Made by a program: the position numbers and the translations under genes. The notes beneath the pieces were generated by a model. The model was given only the letters and a program-made list of their open reading frames with translations. It had not been told where the DNA came from and did not search any database. Of a stretch of DNA of 64,000 nt, positions 1 to 9,954 are shown one piece after another. This stretch comes from Planotetraspora phitsanulokensis. Its GTDB lineage: Bacteria; Actinomycetota; Actinomycetes; Streptosporangiales; Streptosporangiaceae. Location of the stretch: the NCBI RefSeq assembly GCF_016863295.1, contig NZ_BOOP01000030.1:1-64000 (forward strand), in the 5' to 3' direction. Positions within the stretch are counted from its first letter, which is position 1. Every line of letters begins with the position of its first letter.

Positions 1-2704
1 GGACGCCCAGGGCGAGATCCAGCAGCTCAAGGACACCATGAACACCATGGTGGACCAGCTGTCCGCCTTCGCCGACGAGGTCACCCGAGTCGCCCGCGAG
101 GTCGGCACCGAAGGCCGCCTCGGCGGCCAGGCCCGGGTCCGCGGCGTCTCCGGCGTCTGGAAGGACCTCACCGACAACGTCAACTCGATGACCACCAACC
201 TGACCTTCCAGGTCCGCAACATCGGCGAGGTCACGACCGCCGTCGCCAACGGCGACCTCACCCGCAAGATCGACGTGGACGCCCAGGGCGAGATCCTGGT
301 CCTCAAGACCACGATCAACACCATGGTCGACCAGCTGTCGTCCTTCGCCTCCGAGGTCACCCGAGTCGCCCGCGAGGTCGGCTCCGAGGGCCAGCTCGGC
401 GGCCAGGCCCGAGTCGAGGGCGTGGAGGGCACCTGGAAGCGGCTCACCGAGAGCGTCAACGAGCTGGCCGGCAACCTCACCACCCAGGTCCGCGCGATCG
501 CCGAGGTCACCAGCGCCGTCGCGAGGGGCGACCACACGAGGTCGGTCTCCGTGGAGGCGCCGGGTGAGCTCGCCCAGCTCAAGGACAACATCAACACCAT
601 GGTGTCGACGCTGCGCGACACCACGAAGGCCAACGAGGAACAGGACTGGCTGAAGTCCAACCTCGTCCGGATCTCCCGCCTCATGCAGGGCCACCGCGAC
701 CTCATCGAGGTCTCCCGGCTGATCATGAGCGAACTGACGCCCCTGGTCACGGCCAGCCACGGCGCCTGCTACCTGGTCGTCAACGGCCAGCTGAGCCTCA
801 TCGCGGGGTACGGCATCCAGCCGGGATCGAGCCCGCGGCAGCGGTTCGCACTGGGCGAGGGCATCGTCGGGCAGGCCGCGCTGGAGGCCCGGCAGATCAT
901 CCTGGAGAACGTCCCGGCCGAGTACATCACCATCGAGACGGGGCTGAGCAGCGCCAACCCCGCGCAGATCGTGGTCCTGCCGATCCTGTTCGAGAACCAG
1001 GTCCTCGGCGTGCTGGAGATGGCCTCGTTCAACAAGTTCAACGAGGTCCACCTGGCGTTCCTGACCCAGCTCGTGGAGACCATCGGCGTCACGATCAACA
1101 CGATCATCGCCAACTCCCGTACGGAAGACCTGCTCAAGGAGTCGCAGCGCCTGGCCACCGAGCTGCAGGAGCGCTCGGACGAGCTCCAGCGCCAGCAGGA
1201 GGAGCTGCGCAGGTCCAACGCCGAACTGGAGGACAAGGCGGCGCTGCTGGCCAAGCAGAACCGCGCGATCGAGATCCAGAACTTCCAGATCGAGCAGGCC
1301 CGGCGCACGCTGGAGGAGCGCGCCGAGCAGCTGGCGGTGTCCTCGCGCTACAAGTCCGAGTTCCTCGCCAACATGTCCCACGAGCTGCGCACGCCGCTGA
1401 ACAGCCTGCTCGTGCTCGCCAAGCTGCTGACCGAGAACGCCGAGGGCAACCTGACCCCGCAGCAGGTCGAGTTCGCCCGGACGATCCACAGTGCGGGCTC
1501 CGCCCTGCTCCAGCTGATCAACGACATCCTCGACCTGTCGAAGGTCGAGGCGGGCCGGATGGACATCCACCCGCAGCAGCTGTCGTTGTCCAGGCTCGTC
1601 GACTACATGGAGGCGACGTTCGCGCCTCTGGCACAGGACAAGGGACTCGCGTTCGCGGTCGAGGTCGATCCCACCGTGCCGAACGAACTGCGCACCGACG
1701 AGCAGCGCATGCAGCAGGTGCTGCGCAACCTGCTCTCGAACGCGGTCAAGTTCACGCCGAAGGGCGAGGTGCGGCTGGAGGTCACCCACGCGTCGCCGAA
1801 CGTGCCCTTCGTCGACGACACGCTGAAGGGCTCGGACAACATCCTCGCCTTCAAGGTCGTGGACACCGGCATCGGCATCGCGCCGGACAAGCTGGAGGTC
1901 ATCTTCGAGGCCTTCCGGCAGGCCGACGGCACCACCAGCCGCAAGTACGGCGGCACCGGCCTGGGCCTGTCGATCTGCCGGGAGATCGCCCGGCTCCTCG
2001 GCGGCGAGATCCACGTGGACAGCACGCCGAGCAAGGGCAGCATCTTCACCCTGTACCTGCCGATGGCCTACTCGGGGCCGCTGGCCGCCCGTGACGGCGG
2101 CGCGATGACCACCGGGTCCGTCGGAGGCCCGAGGAGGGCCCTGGAGCGCCCGATCGACGACGAGGACATCCTCCCGGAGATCCCGTTGCCGACCGACATG
2201 CCGCTGTCCCACCTCGAACCGCTCGCGGAGGGCCAGGAGTGGCAGGGCGAGGATCCGCTCACCGGCGCCAAGATCCTCATCGTCGACGACGACATCCGCA
2301 ACGTCTTCGCACTCACCAGCGTCCTCGAACGGCACGGCTCGGTCGTGGTCTACGCGGAGAACGGACGCGAAGGCATCGAACAGCTCGAGCGCAACGAGGA
2401 CGTGGCCCTGGTGCTGATGGACATCATGATGCCGGAGATGGACGGCTGGGCCACCACGTCGGCGATCAGGAAGATGCCGCAGTTCGCCGACCTGCCGATC
2501 ATCGCGCTGACCGCCAAGGTCATGCGCGGCGACCGGGAGAAGAGCATCGCCTCCGGCGCCTCCGACTACGTGCCCAAGCCCGTCGACGTCGACCGTCTCC
2601 TCGAGCGCCTCCGCGGCTGGCTCATCCGGGGACGCGTCGTGACCGCGGAGACCCAGGAATACGCCTCCGGCTCCGAACTGCCCGACTCCCGTGAAGGTGC
2701 GTGA
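1..2704 (+). CDS. osaA: Hybrid histidine kinase with HAMP repeats, GAF and receiver (5' truncated)
   Basis: The frame is open through base 1, so the N-terminus lies outside the window. The visible part starts inside a chain of HAMP-type repeats of about 92 residues (one partial and two complete, ending near base 640). A GAF domain follows (about 700-1110), then a long coiled coil (about 1120-1340), an HisKA domain with [12 protein letters not shown] (phospho-accepting His at 1379-1381), an HATPase domain with DTGIGI and GGTGLGLSI, and a C-terminal receiver whose phospho-Asp is in [11 protein letters not shown] (codon 2420-2422). This order matches the large soluble actinobacterial hybrid kinases of the OsaA type, which act in osmotic adaptation in Streptomyces. 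The receiver gene follows after 3 nt, as with osaB. The family is certain; equivalence to OsaA is inferred from architecture and the neighbour. Confidence 0.85.
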   Translation, partial: DAQGEIQQLKDTMNTMVDQLSAFADEVTRVAREVGTEGRLGGQARVRGVSGVWKDLTDNVNSMTTNLTFQVRNIGEVTTAVANGDLTRKIDVDAQGEILVLKTTINTMVDQLSSFASEVTRVAREVGSEGQLGGQARVEGVEGTWKRLTESVNELAGNLTTQVRAIAEVTSAVARGDHTRSVSVEAPGELAQLKDNINTMVSTLRDTTKANEEQDWLKSNLVRISRLMQGHRDLIEVSRLIMSELTPLVTASHGACYLVVNGQLSLIAGYGIQPGSSPRQRFALGEGIVGQAALEARQIILENVPAEYITIETGLSSANPAQIVVLPILFENQVLGVLEMASFNKFNEVHLAFLTQLVETIGVTINTIIANSRTEDLLKESQRLATELQERSDELQRQQEELRRSNAELEDKAALLAKQNRAIEIQNFQIEQARRTLEERAEQLAVSSRYKSEFLANMSHELRTPLNSLLVLAKLLTENAEGNLTPQQVEFARTIHSAGSALLQLINDILDLSKVEAGRMDIHPQQLSLSRLVDYMEATFAPLAQDKGLAFAVEVDPTVPNELRTDEQRMQQVLRNLLSNAVKFTPKGEVRLEVTHASPNVPFVDDTLKGSDNILAFKVVDTGIGIAPDKLEVIFEAFRQADGTTSRKYGGTGLGLSICREIARLLGGEIHVDSTPSKGSIFTLYLPMAYSGPLAARDGGAMTTGSVGGPRRALERPIDDEDILPEIPLPTDMPLSHLEPLAEGQEWQGEDPLTGAKILIVDDDIRNVFALTSVLERHGSVVVYAENGREGIEQLERNEDVALVLMDIMMPEMDGWATTSAIRKMPQFADLPIIALTAKVMRGDREKSIASGASDYVPKPVDVDRLLERLRGWLIRGRVVTAETQEYASGSELPDSREGA

Positions 2705-2707
2705 TCG

Positions 2708-3337
2708 ATGGCTGACCGCGCAAAGGTCCTCCTCGTCGACGACCGAGAGGAGAATCTGATCGCGCTCGAGGCGATCCTCAGCTCGCTGGACCTGCTGCCC
2801 ATCCGGGCCAGATCCGGAGAGGAGGCGCTGAAGGCCCTGCTGGCCACCGAGTTCGCGCTCATCCTCCTCGACGTGCGCATGCCCGGCATGGACGGCTTCG
2901 AGACCGCCGCCCACATCAAGCGGCGGGAGCGCACGCGCAACATCCCGATCATCTTCCTGACCGTGGTGGACAGCGCGCCCGACTACGCCTTCCGGGGGTA
3001 CGCCGCCGGCGCGGTCGACTATCTCACCAAGCCGTTCGACCCCTGGGTGTTGCGGGCGAAGGTCGCCGTGTTCGTGGAGCTCTACAACATGAACCGGCGG
3101 CTCGCCGAGCAGGCGGCGCTGCTGCGCGAACGGCTGTCGAGCGAGTTGTCGGGAAGCGCGGCCGACCAGGCCGCCGTCCTGCCCGAACTGTCGAGGCGGG
3201 TCGCCGCCGTCGAAGAGGAACTCGCACGGGCCCGCGACCTCGCCCACAAGACCGCCGACACGGCCATGGACGACTCGCTCTCCAGCCTCTCGGACCGCGT
3301 CGCCCACCTGCGGGCCGGATTCGACGCCCTCACCTGA
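2708..3337 (+). CDS. osaB: Stand-alone response regulator with C-terminal coiled coil
   Basis: The 209-residue protein has a receiver domain (about 1-120) with acidic pair D11-D12, phospho-acceptor D55 in LLDVRMPGMDG, and the conserved Lys in DYLTKPFD. No DNA-binding domain follows. Residues about 130-209 are an amphipathic, Glu/Arg/Leu-rich helix that probably forms a coiled coil. OsaB of Streptomyces coelicolor has this same unusual plan and sits next to osaA. The ATG lies 3 nt after the kinase stop, so the two genes are almost certainly co-transcribed and translationally coupled. The likely role is phosphotransfer or protein interaction rather than direct transcription control. The osaB name rests on architecture plus context. 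Confidence 0.85.
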   Translation: MADRAKVLLVDDREENLIALEAILSSLDLLPIRARSGEEALKALLATEFALILLDVRMPGMDGFETAAHIKRRERTRNIPIIFLTVVDSAPDYAFRGYAAGAVDYLTKPFDPWVLRAKVAVFVELYNMNRRLAEQAALLRERLSSELSGSAADQAAVLPELSRRVAAVEEELARARDLAHKTADTAMDDSLSSLSDRVAHLRAGFDALT

Positions 3338-3411
3338 ACGGCGCCCGCCAGGCGATCGGCGCACGGTTTAACCGGTGGACAGGCGTGAGGCAGGCCCAAC
3401 AGGGTGGACCC

Positions 3412-4155
3412 ATGGACCGTCAGACGATCAGCGCCATCGCGCATCTCGACCACCCCGTCGCCGCGCCGGTGAGCGAACCCCACCTCGACCGCCTCCTCGC
3501 TCTGAGCAAACTCGGGACCGGTGCGCGCATCCTCGACCTCGGCTGCGGTCAGGCCGCCTGGACGTTGCGGGCGCTCGAGCTCTTCCCCGGTGCGACGGCC
3601 GACGGGGTGGACGTCTCCTCATCGGCTCTGGAGGCCGCCGCGAGGAACGCCGAGGGCGGAGGGCTCGCCGACCGGATCCGTCTGCACGAGAAGCCGGCGG
3701 CCGAGTTCCTCGCCGCCGAGCCGTACGACCTCGTCCTGTGCGTCGGATCCACGCACGCGTTCGGCGGGCTCACCGCGACCATGGAGGGCGTCCGGCGGTT
3801 CCTGCGGCCCGGCGGCCTCGCGCTGATCGGGGAGGGGTTCTGGGAGGCGCCTCCGGCGCCGTCACTGCTCACCCTGCTCGACGCGACCCCCGACGAATAC
3901 GCCGACCTGCCGGGAACCGTCGCGCGCATGGAGGACGCCGGTTTCCGCGTCGTCTACGGGCACACCAGCGAACTCGCCGAATGGGACGAGTACGAGTGGT
4001 CCTGGACCGGCAGCCTGACCCGCTGGGCCCTCGACCATCCCGGCCCCGACGGCGACGCCGCCCTGGCGGCCGCGCTCGACCACCGTGACATGTGGCTGAA
4101 CGGCTACCGCGGCGTCCTCGGGTTCGTCACGCTCCTGCTCCGCCGCACCGACTGA
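3412..4155 (+). CDS. Class I SAM-dependent methyltransferase
   Basis: The 247-residue Rossmann methyltransferase has motif I at about residues 40-48 (ILDLGCGQA), an acidic motif II (DGVDVSS) and a post-I segment PYDLVLCVGSTHAFGG. A GTG at 3385 is in frame, but the ATG at 3412 is preferred because an AGGGTGG ribosome site precedes it. The substrate cannot be told from sequence. It resembles small-molecule methyltransferases of the Methyltransf_25/31 type. It is convergent with the NYN gene, with 35 nt between the stops. Confidence 0.85.
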   Translation: MDRQTISAIAHLDHPVAAPVSEPHLDRLLALSKLGTGARILDLGCGQAAWTLRALELFPGATADGVDVSSSALEAAARNAEGGGLADRIRLHEKPAAEFLAAEPYDLVLCVGSTHAFGGLTATMEGVRRFLRPGGLALIGEGFWEAPPAPSLLTLLDATPDEYADLPGTVARMEDAGFRVVYGHTSELAEWDEYEWSWTGSLTRWALDHPGPDGDAALAAALDHRDMWLNGYRGVLGFVTLLLRRTD

Positions 4156-4190
4156 ACCTCAGCACATCCAGCTCAGGTCGTCAGTCCAGC

Positions 4191-5498
4191 TCAGCGCCGC
4201 GCTCGCTCCAGGGCATCCCAGAAGCCCCGGCGCAGGGCATGGCGGACCTCGTCGTGCAGCAGGAAGTCGATGGGCAACGACGAGCCCTGCAACAGGCGTG
4301 CCTCGAGATCCGAGGGCATCCTCGGCTTGCGGGCGAGCACAGCCTCCAACCACAGCGCGGGCGCGTCCCGGGCGACCGAGTCGCCGAAGTCGTGCCCCTC
4401 CTTGTGCGCGGCCTTGACCGCCTCGGCGAGCGTCGTGGTGCCCGCACTTTGCATCGGCACGGGAGCGGGCTGCGGACCGGTGTACGGCCCGAGCGGCGCC
4501 GCATAACCTCCCGTGCCGGAAGAGTACGAGCCCGCACCCGACGGGTAGCTCCCGGTGTTCCCCGTGTTCACCGAATACGGGTTGGACACCGGAGGCGCGG
4601 AGGGCGGCGGCGCCTGGGTCACGGGCGGCTGAGGCGGGGGCGTGGCGGGCTGCTGCACAACGGGCGGAGGCGGCGTGGGCTGCGGAGGCGGCGGCGCAGG
4701 CTGAGGCTCGGGCGCGTACTGCGTGTAGGCAGGCTGCGGGGAAGGCGGCGGCGGTGCCGGGAGAGCAGGCTGGGAGGGCTGCGAGGGCCGCGCGTGGGCG
4801 GCGTTGGACGACCGGCTCCCTCCCGGTGAACCGTTCGCCAGCGGCACCACGCCGGCACCCGGCGAACCGTTGACGAGGGGCACGACGCCGTTGGCCCGTG
4901 ACTGGCCGTTCGGCGAAGGCTGGGGAAGCTGACCGTTCCCCGTCGAATGACCGGAATCGGCACCGGCGAGAAGGCTGACGTACGGACGGAGATGCCCCGA
5001 CCCGACCTCGATGAGGTCGTCGCACTCCTGACGGAGCGTGCGGGAGACCGCCCAGCTGCCGTCGGCCGCGATGTGCACGACCGTCACCCGGATGCCGAGG
5101 TCCTGGGCGTCGCTGACCACCTGGGCGAGATCCTCGTCGCCGCTGACCACCACCGCGTCGCAGACCGCGTTGTTGCGGGCCAGCGTCATGAGGTCGCGGT
5201 GCACCTGGGCGTCGACGCCCTCACGCCGGCCCGGCCGGATGCGGCCGAGACGGAGCTTGAGGCCCGGGATGTCGGCCAGCACGTCGTGCTCAGGGGTTCT
5301 GCGGCCCTCGACCGTCGCCTCGTACCAGTAGCAGCGCAACATCGGCAGCCCGGTGCGCTCTCGCGAGAGGTTGGTCAAGAGTTGCAAAAGGCCGGGGAAG
5401 TCCCAGGAGACGGCCTCACGATGACGGGTCCCGTGCACGGCCATCGCGCCGTCGGCCAGCAGATAGCCGGCGTCGACGAACAGCGCACACCGATCCAC
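4191..5498 (-). CDS. NYN-domain (PIN-like) protein with long Pro-rich linker
   Basis: The N-terminal ~160 residues form a NYN/LabA-like PIN-fold domain: LFVDAGYLL carries the first acidic residue (D9) and VVSGDEDLAQVV a second acidic cluster, as in metal-dependent RNases of this fold. A ~180-residue Pro/Gln/Ser-rich linker follows with PPPP and QPxP runs, then a conserved helical C-terminal domain of ~85 residues (TLAEAVKAAHKEGHDFG to the end). The GTG start at 5498 is chosen because GGAGGAAGGG lies just upstream and the NYN domain begins immediately; longer in-frame starts add unstructured Arg/Pro sequence. The likely role is RNA cleavage or RNA binding; the target is unknown. Confidence 0.8.
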   Translation of the reverse strand: MDRCALFVDAGYLLADGAMAVHGTRHREAVSWDFPGLLQLLTNLSRERTGLPMLRCYWYEATVEGRRTPEHDVLADIPGLKLRLGRIRPGRREGVDAQVHRDLMTLARNNAVCDAVVVSGDEDLAQVVSDAQDLGIRVTVVHIAADGSWAVSRTLRQECDDLIEVGSGHLRPYVSLLAGADSGHSTGNGQLPQPSPNGQSRANGVVPLVNGSPGAGVVPLANGSPGGSRSSNAAHARPSQPSQPALPAPPPPSPQPAYTQYAPEPQPAPPPPQPTPPPPVVQQPATPPPQPPVTQAPPPSAPPVSNPYSVNTGNTGSYPSGAGSYSSGTGGYAAPLGPYTGPQPAPVPMQSAGTTTLAEAVKAAHKEGHDFGDSVARDAPALWLEAVLARKPRMPSDLEARLLQGSSLPIDFLLHDEVRHALRRGFWDALERARR

Positions 5499-5678
5499 GT
5501 GACACCGCCCTTCCTCCATGGTTTTCCCAGGGTAATGAAACGGGTGATCGTCCGAGGGGGAATCCCGACGATTCGGCCCGCGCGCGCACGATGGGGATCT
5601 TGTGGGCCCGCGCCCTGGGGTGGGAGTGTTCACGGAGACCGTACCAGTTTGTCCGTCTATTTCCTTCCAGCCAATCGG

Positions 5679-8114
5679 TTAGGACCATGAGCGTGCGCTG
5701 ACCGCCACGACCCCGAAGAGAAGGCTGTTCTCCCTGGCTTTCAGGCGAAGCACGGCACGCCTTCCGAGGACGGTGTGAAGCGTCTCCACGACGACTCCGC
5801 GCATCTCGCCGGCCGCGCCGCCGCCCGTGGGGGACGCGCGGTCGGCCAGCGTCATCGAGCCGTCCTCAGCTCCGTCGGGCTTCCACACCACGACGTCGAT
5901 CCGGGCCGGGACGGCCGCCGGGGCGAGCCCCGCGAGCGGCACCGTCAGAGGACCTCCGCCACGACCGACGACGGCGGCCGTGTCCAGCACCGCCGCCCTG
6001 CTGTACGGCCGGCTCTCGTCGGAGACCATCACGACCAGGCTCCAGCCTGCCCGCTGGGACGCGCCCCAGCGCATCGACGGGTCCGCCACCCACCATCGCC
6101 CGCCGCCGGCCCCTTGGACCATCGAGGTCACGTCGGTGAACGCCTGGTAGCCGTGCCGGATGGGCAGGTCGCTGCCGGCGACCTCGGTCGCGTGGACCCA
6201 CGTGTAGGAGGCGGCCCCGGGCGGCCTCACCCGCACGGAGCTCACAGGCGCCGCGCCGCGCCCGGTGGCGGACCAGTAGAGACCGGCCCACAACACCTGG
6301 CCGCCCGCGGGCAGGTCGAGCCTGGCGCAGCTGGAGCTTCGGGTCGTGGGGTCCGTGTCGAGGTCCACCGGCACCACGAGCCTCCGGGCGACCGGCCGCG
6401 CGGGTCGCATCTCGCAGGTCGTCCCCACAGGTGCGGAGCTCAGCAGGGTGTTGCCCACGGCCCGGGTGGTGACCCGTCCGTCGGCGGCGAAGCGGGCCGT
6501 GGCACCCGAGGCGCGGACGCCGGTGGTGGACCTCGCCGACACGACCTGGCCGCCCGACCTCACCCGCAGAGCAAGCCCGCCCCCCATGGGCGCGTGGGCT
6601 GCGACGCTCACGCGGAGGAAGACGGTGGTCGCCGCGCCGGAGGCCAGCGCGCCGCGGGAGCAGGTCACGACCCTCCCCTCCGTACGGCAGGCCCAGCCGT
6701 CCATCGTGCCGACGGAGCCGTCGGCTGCCCCCGGCGCGGCGCCCGCTGTGAGGGCGACTCCCTGGGGCAGAGTGACCGCGGCCCGCAGATTCGGGGTCTC
6801 CGTCCGGCCGGTGTTGCGCAACCGCACTCCCACGATGCCGGGCCGCGCCCGCACCAGCGAGCCGAGCGGGTCGATGCTCGCCGCCAGCGTCGAGTCCTGC
6901 GGCTCCGGACGATGCCGGTCGGCCGGCCGCCTCGCGACGGGCGCGGACAGCCGCGAGGGCCGTACCGCGTCCGGCGCGCGCCCGCCGGCCTCCGGCGACC
7001 GCGGGGCCTGGGAGGACGGCTGGGGGACCTGCGAGGACGGCCGCACCACCGGGGCCTGGCCCGCGGGATCATTCCGCGGCGAAGGCGTCGTCCGGGGAGC
7101 CGATGACGGGGACTTCCCCGAGGGGGCGGCGGGCGTCGGGGTGCCGGCGGCTGTCGCACTGACGGCGGGCATCGGGGGTGTGGGGCGGCCGTTCGCCTCC
7201 GGATGGCGGGGCGCCGGCGTTTCGTCGGAGAGCGGCTCGGAGATCAGGATGACCGCCGCGGCGGCCATCGTCGCGGCCACACCCACGGCGAGGACCCTGC
7301 GTGAGACCGGCACGCGCCTGAGCGCCGCGGCAGCCCCTAGTGCGGGACTGCTCGTGGTCTCCCCCACCCTTTTGAGCTCGGAGAGATAACCGTCGATGTG
7401 CGGGCCGGCGACGAGCTGGCCGACGATCACTCTCAGGCCCTGCGGCATGTCCGCCAGCTCGAGGAAGACCGCACGGCAGTCGATGCACTCGGCGACGTGC
7501 TCGTCCACCACCTGGGCCTCACGCCTGTGCAGGCCGCCCTCGGCGTAACTGACGATGTTCGACAGGATCGGGCCGCATTCCTCGCGCGGGCCGCCCTCCC
7601 GGTGCAACTGCAGGTACGCCTGGCGAAGGCCCTCACGGGCACGGTCGGCGAGCGCCATGACACCGCCTGCGGACATGCCGAGCATCGGGGCGATGTCACC
7701 GGGCCTGGCGCTCTCGACGTCGGCGTGCCACAAGACCATCCGCCAGCGCTCGGGCAACGAGAAGAACGCCCTGGCGAGCACCGCCCGTTCCAGCCCGGTC
7801 AGCTCGGGATCGACGTAGACGGCGTCGGGGTCGGTCAGGTCGACCACGCCGATGGCGGCGAAACGGCGCACCGCCATGAGCAGGTAGGGCCGGAACGCGA
7901 AGACCGGCCCCTCACCGGCTCTGACCAGGTCGAGGATCCCCGCGAAGGTCTCGACGAGGACGTCCTCGACCTCCTCGTCGCCCTGGATGAACTGACAGGC
8001 GAGCGATCGCGCGGCGACGGCGTGACGCTCGTACAGCGTGCCGTAGGCCGGGGCGTTTCCTCCCCTGACCGCCTCCAGCAGTTCCACATCGGCTTGCCGG
8101 TCCGTTCTACGCAT
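5679..8114 (-). CDS. ECF sigma factor fused to zinc anti-sigma domain, TM helix and surface domains
   Basis: One 811-residue protein carries four modules. Residues about 8-90 look like sigma region 2 and 105-170 like region 4. A canonical ZAS zinc-binding anti-sigma motif HxxxCxxC follows (H206, C210, C213). One transmembrane helix lies at about 272-291. After a Pro/Ser/Thr linker (about 295-450) the exported part has a DUF11-like beta sandwich and a second beta-rich C-terminal domain (about 600-811). The ATG at 8114 has GAGGT 7 nt upstream. The predicted topology puts the sigma and zinc domains inside and the sensor outside. Sigma factors fused to zinc finger, TM and exported domains are known in actinobacterial ECF52/ECF53-type groups; membership here is inferred. 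Activation probably needs conformational release or proteolysis. Confidence 0.85.
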   Translation of the reverse strand: MRRTDRQADVELLEAVRGGNAPAYGTLYERHAVAARSLACQFIQGDEEVEDVLVETFAGILDLVRAGEGPVFAFRPYLLMAVRRFAAIGVVDLTDPDAVYVDPELTGLERAVLARAFFSLPERWRMVLWHADVESARPGDIAPMLGMSAGGVMALADRAREGLRQAYLQLHREGGPREECGPILSNIVSYAEGGLHRREAQVVDEHVAECIDCRAVFLELADMPQGLRVIVGQLVAGPHIDGYLSELKRVGETTSSPALGAAAALRRVPVSRRVLAVGVAATMAAAAVILISEPLSDETPAPRHPEANGRPTPPMPAVSATAAGTPTPAAPSGKSPSSAPRTTPSPRNDPAGQAPVVRPSSQVPQPSSQAPRSPEAGGRAPDAVRPSRLSAPVARRPADRHRPEPQDSTLAASIDPLGSLVRARPGIVGVRLRNTGRTETPNLRAAVTLPQGVALTAGAAPGAADGSVGTMDGWACRTEGRVVTCSRGALASGAATTVFLRVSVAAHAPMGGGLALRVRSGGQVVSARSTTGVRASGATARFAADGRVTTRAVGNTLLSSAPVGTTCEMRPARPVARRLVVPVDLDTDPTTRSSSCARLDLPAGGQVLWAGLYWSATGRGAAPVSSVRVRPPGAASYTWVHATEVAGSDLPIRHGYQAFTDVTSMVQGAGGGRWWVADPSMRWGASQRAGWSLVVMVSDESRPYSRAAVLDTAAVVGRGGGPLTVPLAGLAPAAVPARIDVVVWKPDGAEDGSMTLADRASPTGGGAAGEMRGVVVETLHTVLGRRAVLRLKARENSLLFGVVAVSARSWS

Positions 8115-8225
8115 TGCGACCTCACGATTACGTTGAGTAGCAACGCCATTCATTCCGCAGCGAGTGTCGTGGCTAAACCGCGCACCCGCCTTTACCTGAC
8201 CAGACGGCCCCTGAGGAACCGGCCG

Positions 8226-8231
8226 TACGCT
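8226..8231 (+). promoter_or_regulatory. -10 box of leaderless pyrE promoter
   Basis: TACGCT ends 7 nt before the pyrE ATG and there is no Shine-Dalgarno sequence. Transcription should start at or next to the start codon. No clear -35 box is visible. Confidence 0.55.
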
Positions 8232-8238
8232 GTGCACC

Positions 8239-8775
8239 ATGAGTGACCGTGAACAGCTGCTGGACGAGATCAAGAACAAGGGGGTCGTGCACGGACGGGT
8301 CGTGCTGTCCTCAGGCCGGGAGGCCGACTGGTACGTGGACCTGCGCCGGATCACGCTCGACGCCGTGGCGGCCCCTCTCGTGGGCCGGGTGATGCTCGAG
8401 CTGACCGAGGACCTCGGCTACGAGGCGGTCGGCGGCCTCACGCTCGGAGCCGACCCGGTGGCGACGGCGATGTTGCACGCCGCGGCGGCCCGCGGCCGCG
8501 TGCTCGACGCGTTCGTCGTGCGGAAGGAGGGCAAGGCGCACGGCCTGCAGCGCCGGATCGAGGGCCCGGACGTCGCGGGCCGGCGGGTGCTCGCGGTCGA
8601 GGACACGACGACGACCGGCTCGTCGGTTCTGACGGCGGTGGAGGCGCTCCGGGAGGCGGGAGCCGAGGTCGTGGGGATCGCCACGATCGTGCACCGCGGC
8701 GGCGACGAGAACCTGGCCGCGACCGGCCTGCCGTACCGGTCGGCCTACACCCTCACTGATCTGGGGCTCTCGTGA
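8239..8775 (+). CDS. pyrE: Orotate phosphoribosyltransferase
   Basis: The 178-residue enzyme converts orotate and PRPP to orotidine 5'-monophosphate in de novo pyrimidine synthesis. The PRPP-binding signature is VLAVEDTTTTGSSV (about residues 115-128), and VRKEGKAHG forms the mobile catalytic loop with its Lys. Length fits actinobacterial PyrE. A TACGCT box 7 nt upstream of ATG suggests leaderless expression. It is divergent from the sigma-fusion gene, and its 3' end overlaps the convergent gene at 8753 by 23 nt. No other pyrimidine gene is in the window. Confidence 0.95.
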   Translation: MSDREQLLDEIKNKGVVHGRVVLSSGREADWYVDLRRITLDAVAAPLVGRVMLELTEDLGYEAVGGLTLGADPVATAMLHAAAARGRVLDAFVVRKEGKAHGLQRRIEGPDVAGRRVLAVEDTTTTGSSVLTAVEALREAGAEVVGIATIVHRGGDENLAATGLPYRSAYTLTDLGLS

Positions 8776-9196
8776 CCTTGAACGCCTCGCGTTCACCCTG
8801 CTGACCCGCGGGCCGGGCGGTGCCGTTCTCGAACACCTGCACCGTCCCGGCGTCGCCCAGGACCACGTCGAGTTCGGGGTTGAAGTACGAGGCCTGCTCG
8901 CCCCGGGCCAGGTCGCGGTCGATGAGGACGTCCCCGCCCGGCACCCGCACGAAGACCGGACAGAGATCGGCCTGGCAGACCACCTGGACGGTGGGCACCT
9001 TCTCCGCCGACGGCTGTTGCGAGGTCGGCGGAGCACTCGTAGCGGCGGGCGTGCCGGGAGCGGGAAGGTCTTCGGAGCTGAGCGAGGAGATCAGCGCCTT
9101 CGCACCCACTCCTATCAGCGCCAACAGCACTACGACCGCCAGGACGATTAGCGCGAGCCTGGCGATGCCCAGCGGGTCAGACCGGTGGCGTCCCAC
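8753..9196 (-). CDS. Single-pass membrane protein with RodZ C-terminal-like domain
   Basis: The 147-residue protein has one N-terminal transmembrane helix (about 12-37), a Thr/Ser/Pro linker, and an exported ~80-residue beta domain (VQVVCQADLCPVFVRVPGG onward) resembling the DUF4115 domain at the end of RodZ-like proteins. Two Cys residues in that domain could form a disulfide. The GTG start at 9196 is preceded by TAGTCT at 7 nt, the leaderless arrangement seen repeatedly here. Its last 23 nt overlap pyrE on the other strand. The function is unknown; a cell-envelope role is a guess. Confidence 0.75.
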   Translation of the reverse strand: MGRHRSDPLGIARLALIVLAVVVLLALIGVGAKALISSLSSEDLPAPGTPAATSAPPTSQQPSAEKVPTVQVVCQADLCPVFVRVPGGDVLIDRDLARGEQASYFNPELDVVLGDAGTVQVFENGTARPAGQQGEREAFKVTRAPDQ

Positions 9197-9273
9197 ACTT
9201 TGGAGACTAGTGGGTAACCGGGCTACGGGACGGGGTCATCGCTCGCGGCCGACCCAGCGGGTGTGAATGTGTT

Positions 9274-9954
9274 TCACCGCCCGGCGTGGTGACGGCCCTT
9301 GGGCTCGGGGACGACCGCCCTGCGGCTCTTGATGACCTCCCGCACGATGGGGATCAGCGACAGGACGATGATGACGAGGACGCCCGGCAGGATGTACTTG
9401 TCGATGTTCTCGACCTTGGCGCCCAGGAAGTATCCGAGGAGCAGCAGCAGCTCGACCCAGACCACGCCGCCCACGACGTTCCAGACGAAGAACCGGCGCG
9501 GGTTCATCTCCAGGACGCCCGCCACCGGGTTCATGAACGTGCGGACGATCGGCATGAAACGTGCGGCGACGACCGCCTTGGCGGGGCCGAACTTTTCGAA
9601 GTAATGCTCGGCCTTGTCGACGTGCTCCTTCTTGAACAGCCGGGAATCAGGCTTGTCGAACAGCTTGCGGCCGAACCTGCCTCCAAGGAAATGTCCGAAT
9701 TGCGCACCAGCGACGGCGGCGACCGGCGTGAAAATCAGCAACGTCGGCAGCGATAGCGGTGCAATGCCGAGCCCCTGGGCCGCGGCGGCGGTGCTGAAGA
9801 TTCCCGCGGCGACGAGCAGCGAGTCGCCAGGCAGGAAGAATCCGACAAGCAGGCCTGTTTCGGCAAATATGATGGCAATAACGCCGACCGTGGCCAGAGG
9901 GCCGAGCATGCCCAGCCACCACTTGGGGTCAAGAAGTTCCAAGAGCACATCCAC
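9274..9954 (-). CDS. DedA-family (VTT domain) membrane protein
   Basis: The 226-residue integral membrane protein carries the DedA signatures: FAETGLLVGFFLPGDSLL in the first re-entrant region and AARFMPIVRTFMNPVAG with the conserved Arg-x3-Pro-x2-Arg core. DedA proteins act at the cytoplasmic membrane in lipid-carrier or phospholipid flipping and membrane homeostasis. A TAGGCT box lies 6 nt upstream of the GTG start, with no ribosome site. The C-terminus is basic (RRAVVPEPKGRHH). The family is secure; the cargo is not. Confidence 0.9.
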   Translation of the reverse strand: MDVLLELLDPKWWLGMLGPLATVGVIAIIFAETGLLVGFFLPGDSLLVAAGIFSTAAAAQGLGIAPLSLPTLLIFTPVAAVAGAQFGHFLGGRFGRKLFDKPDSRLFKKEHVDKAEHYFEKFGPAKAVVAARFMPIVRTFMNPVAGVLEMNPRRFFVWNVVGGVVWVELLLLLGYFLGAKVENIDKYILPGVLVIIVLSLIPIVREVIKSRRAVVPEPKGRHHAGR

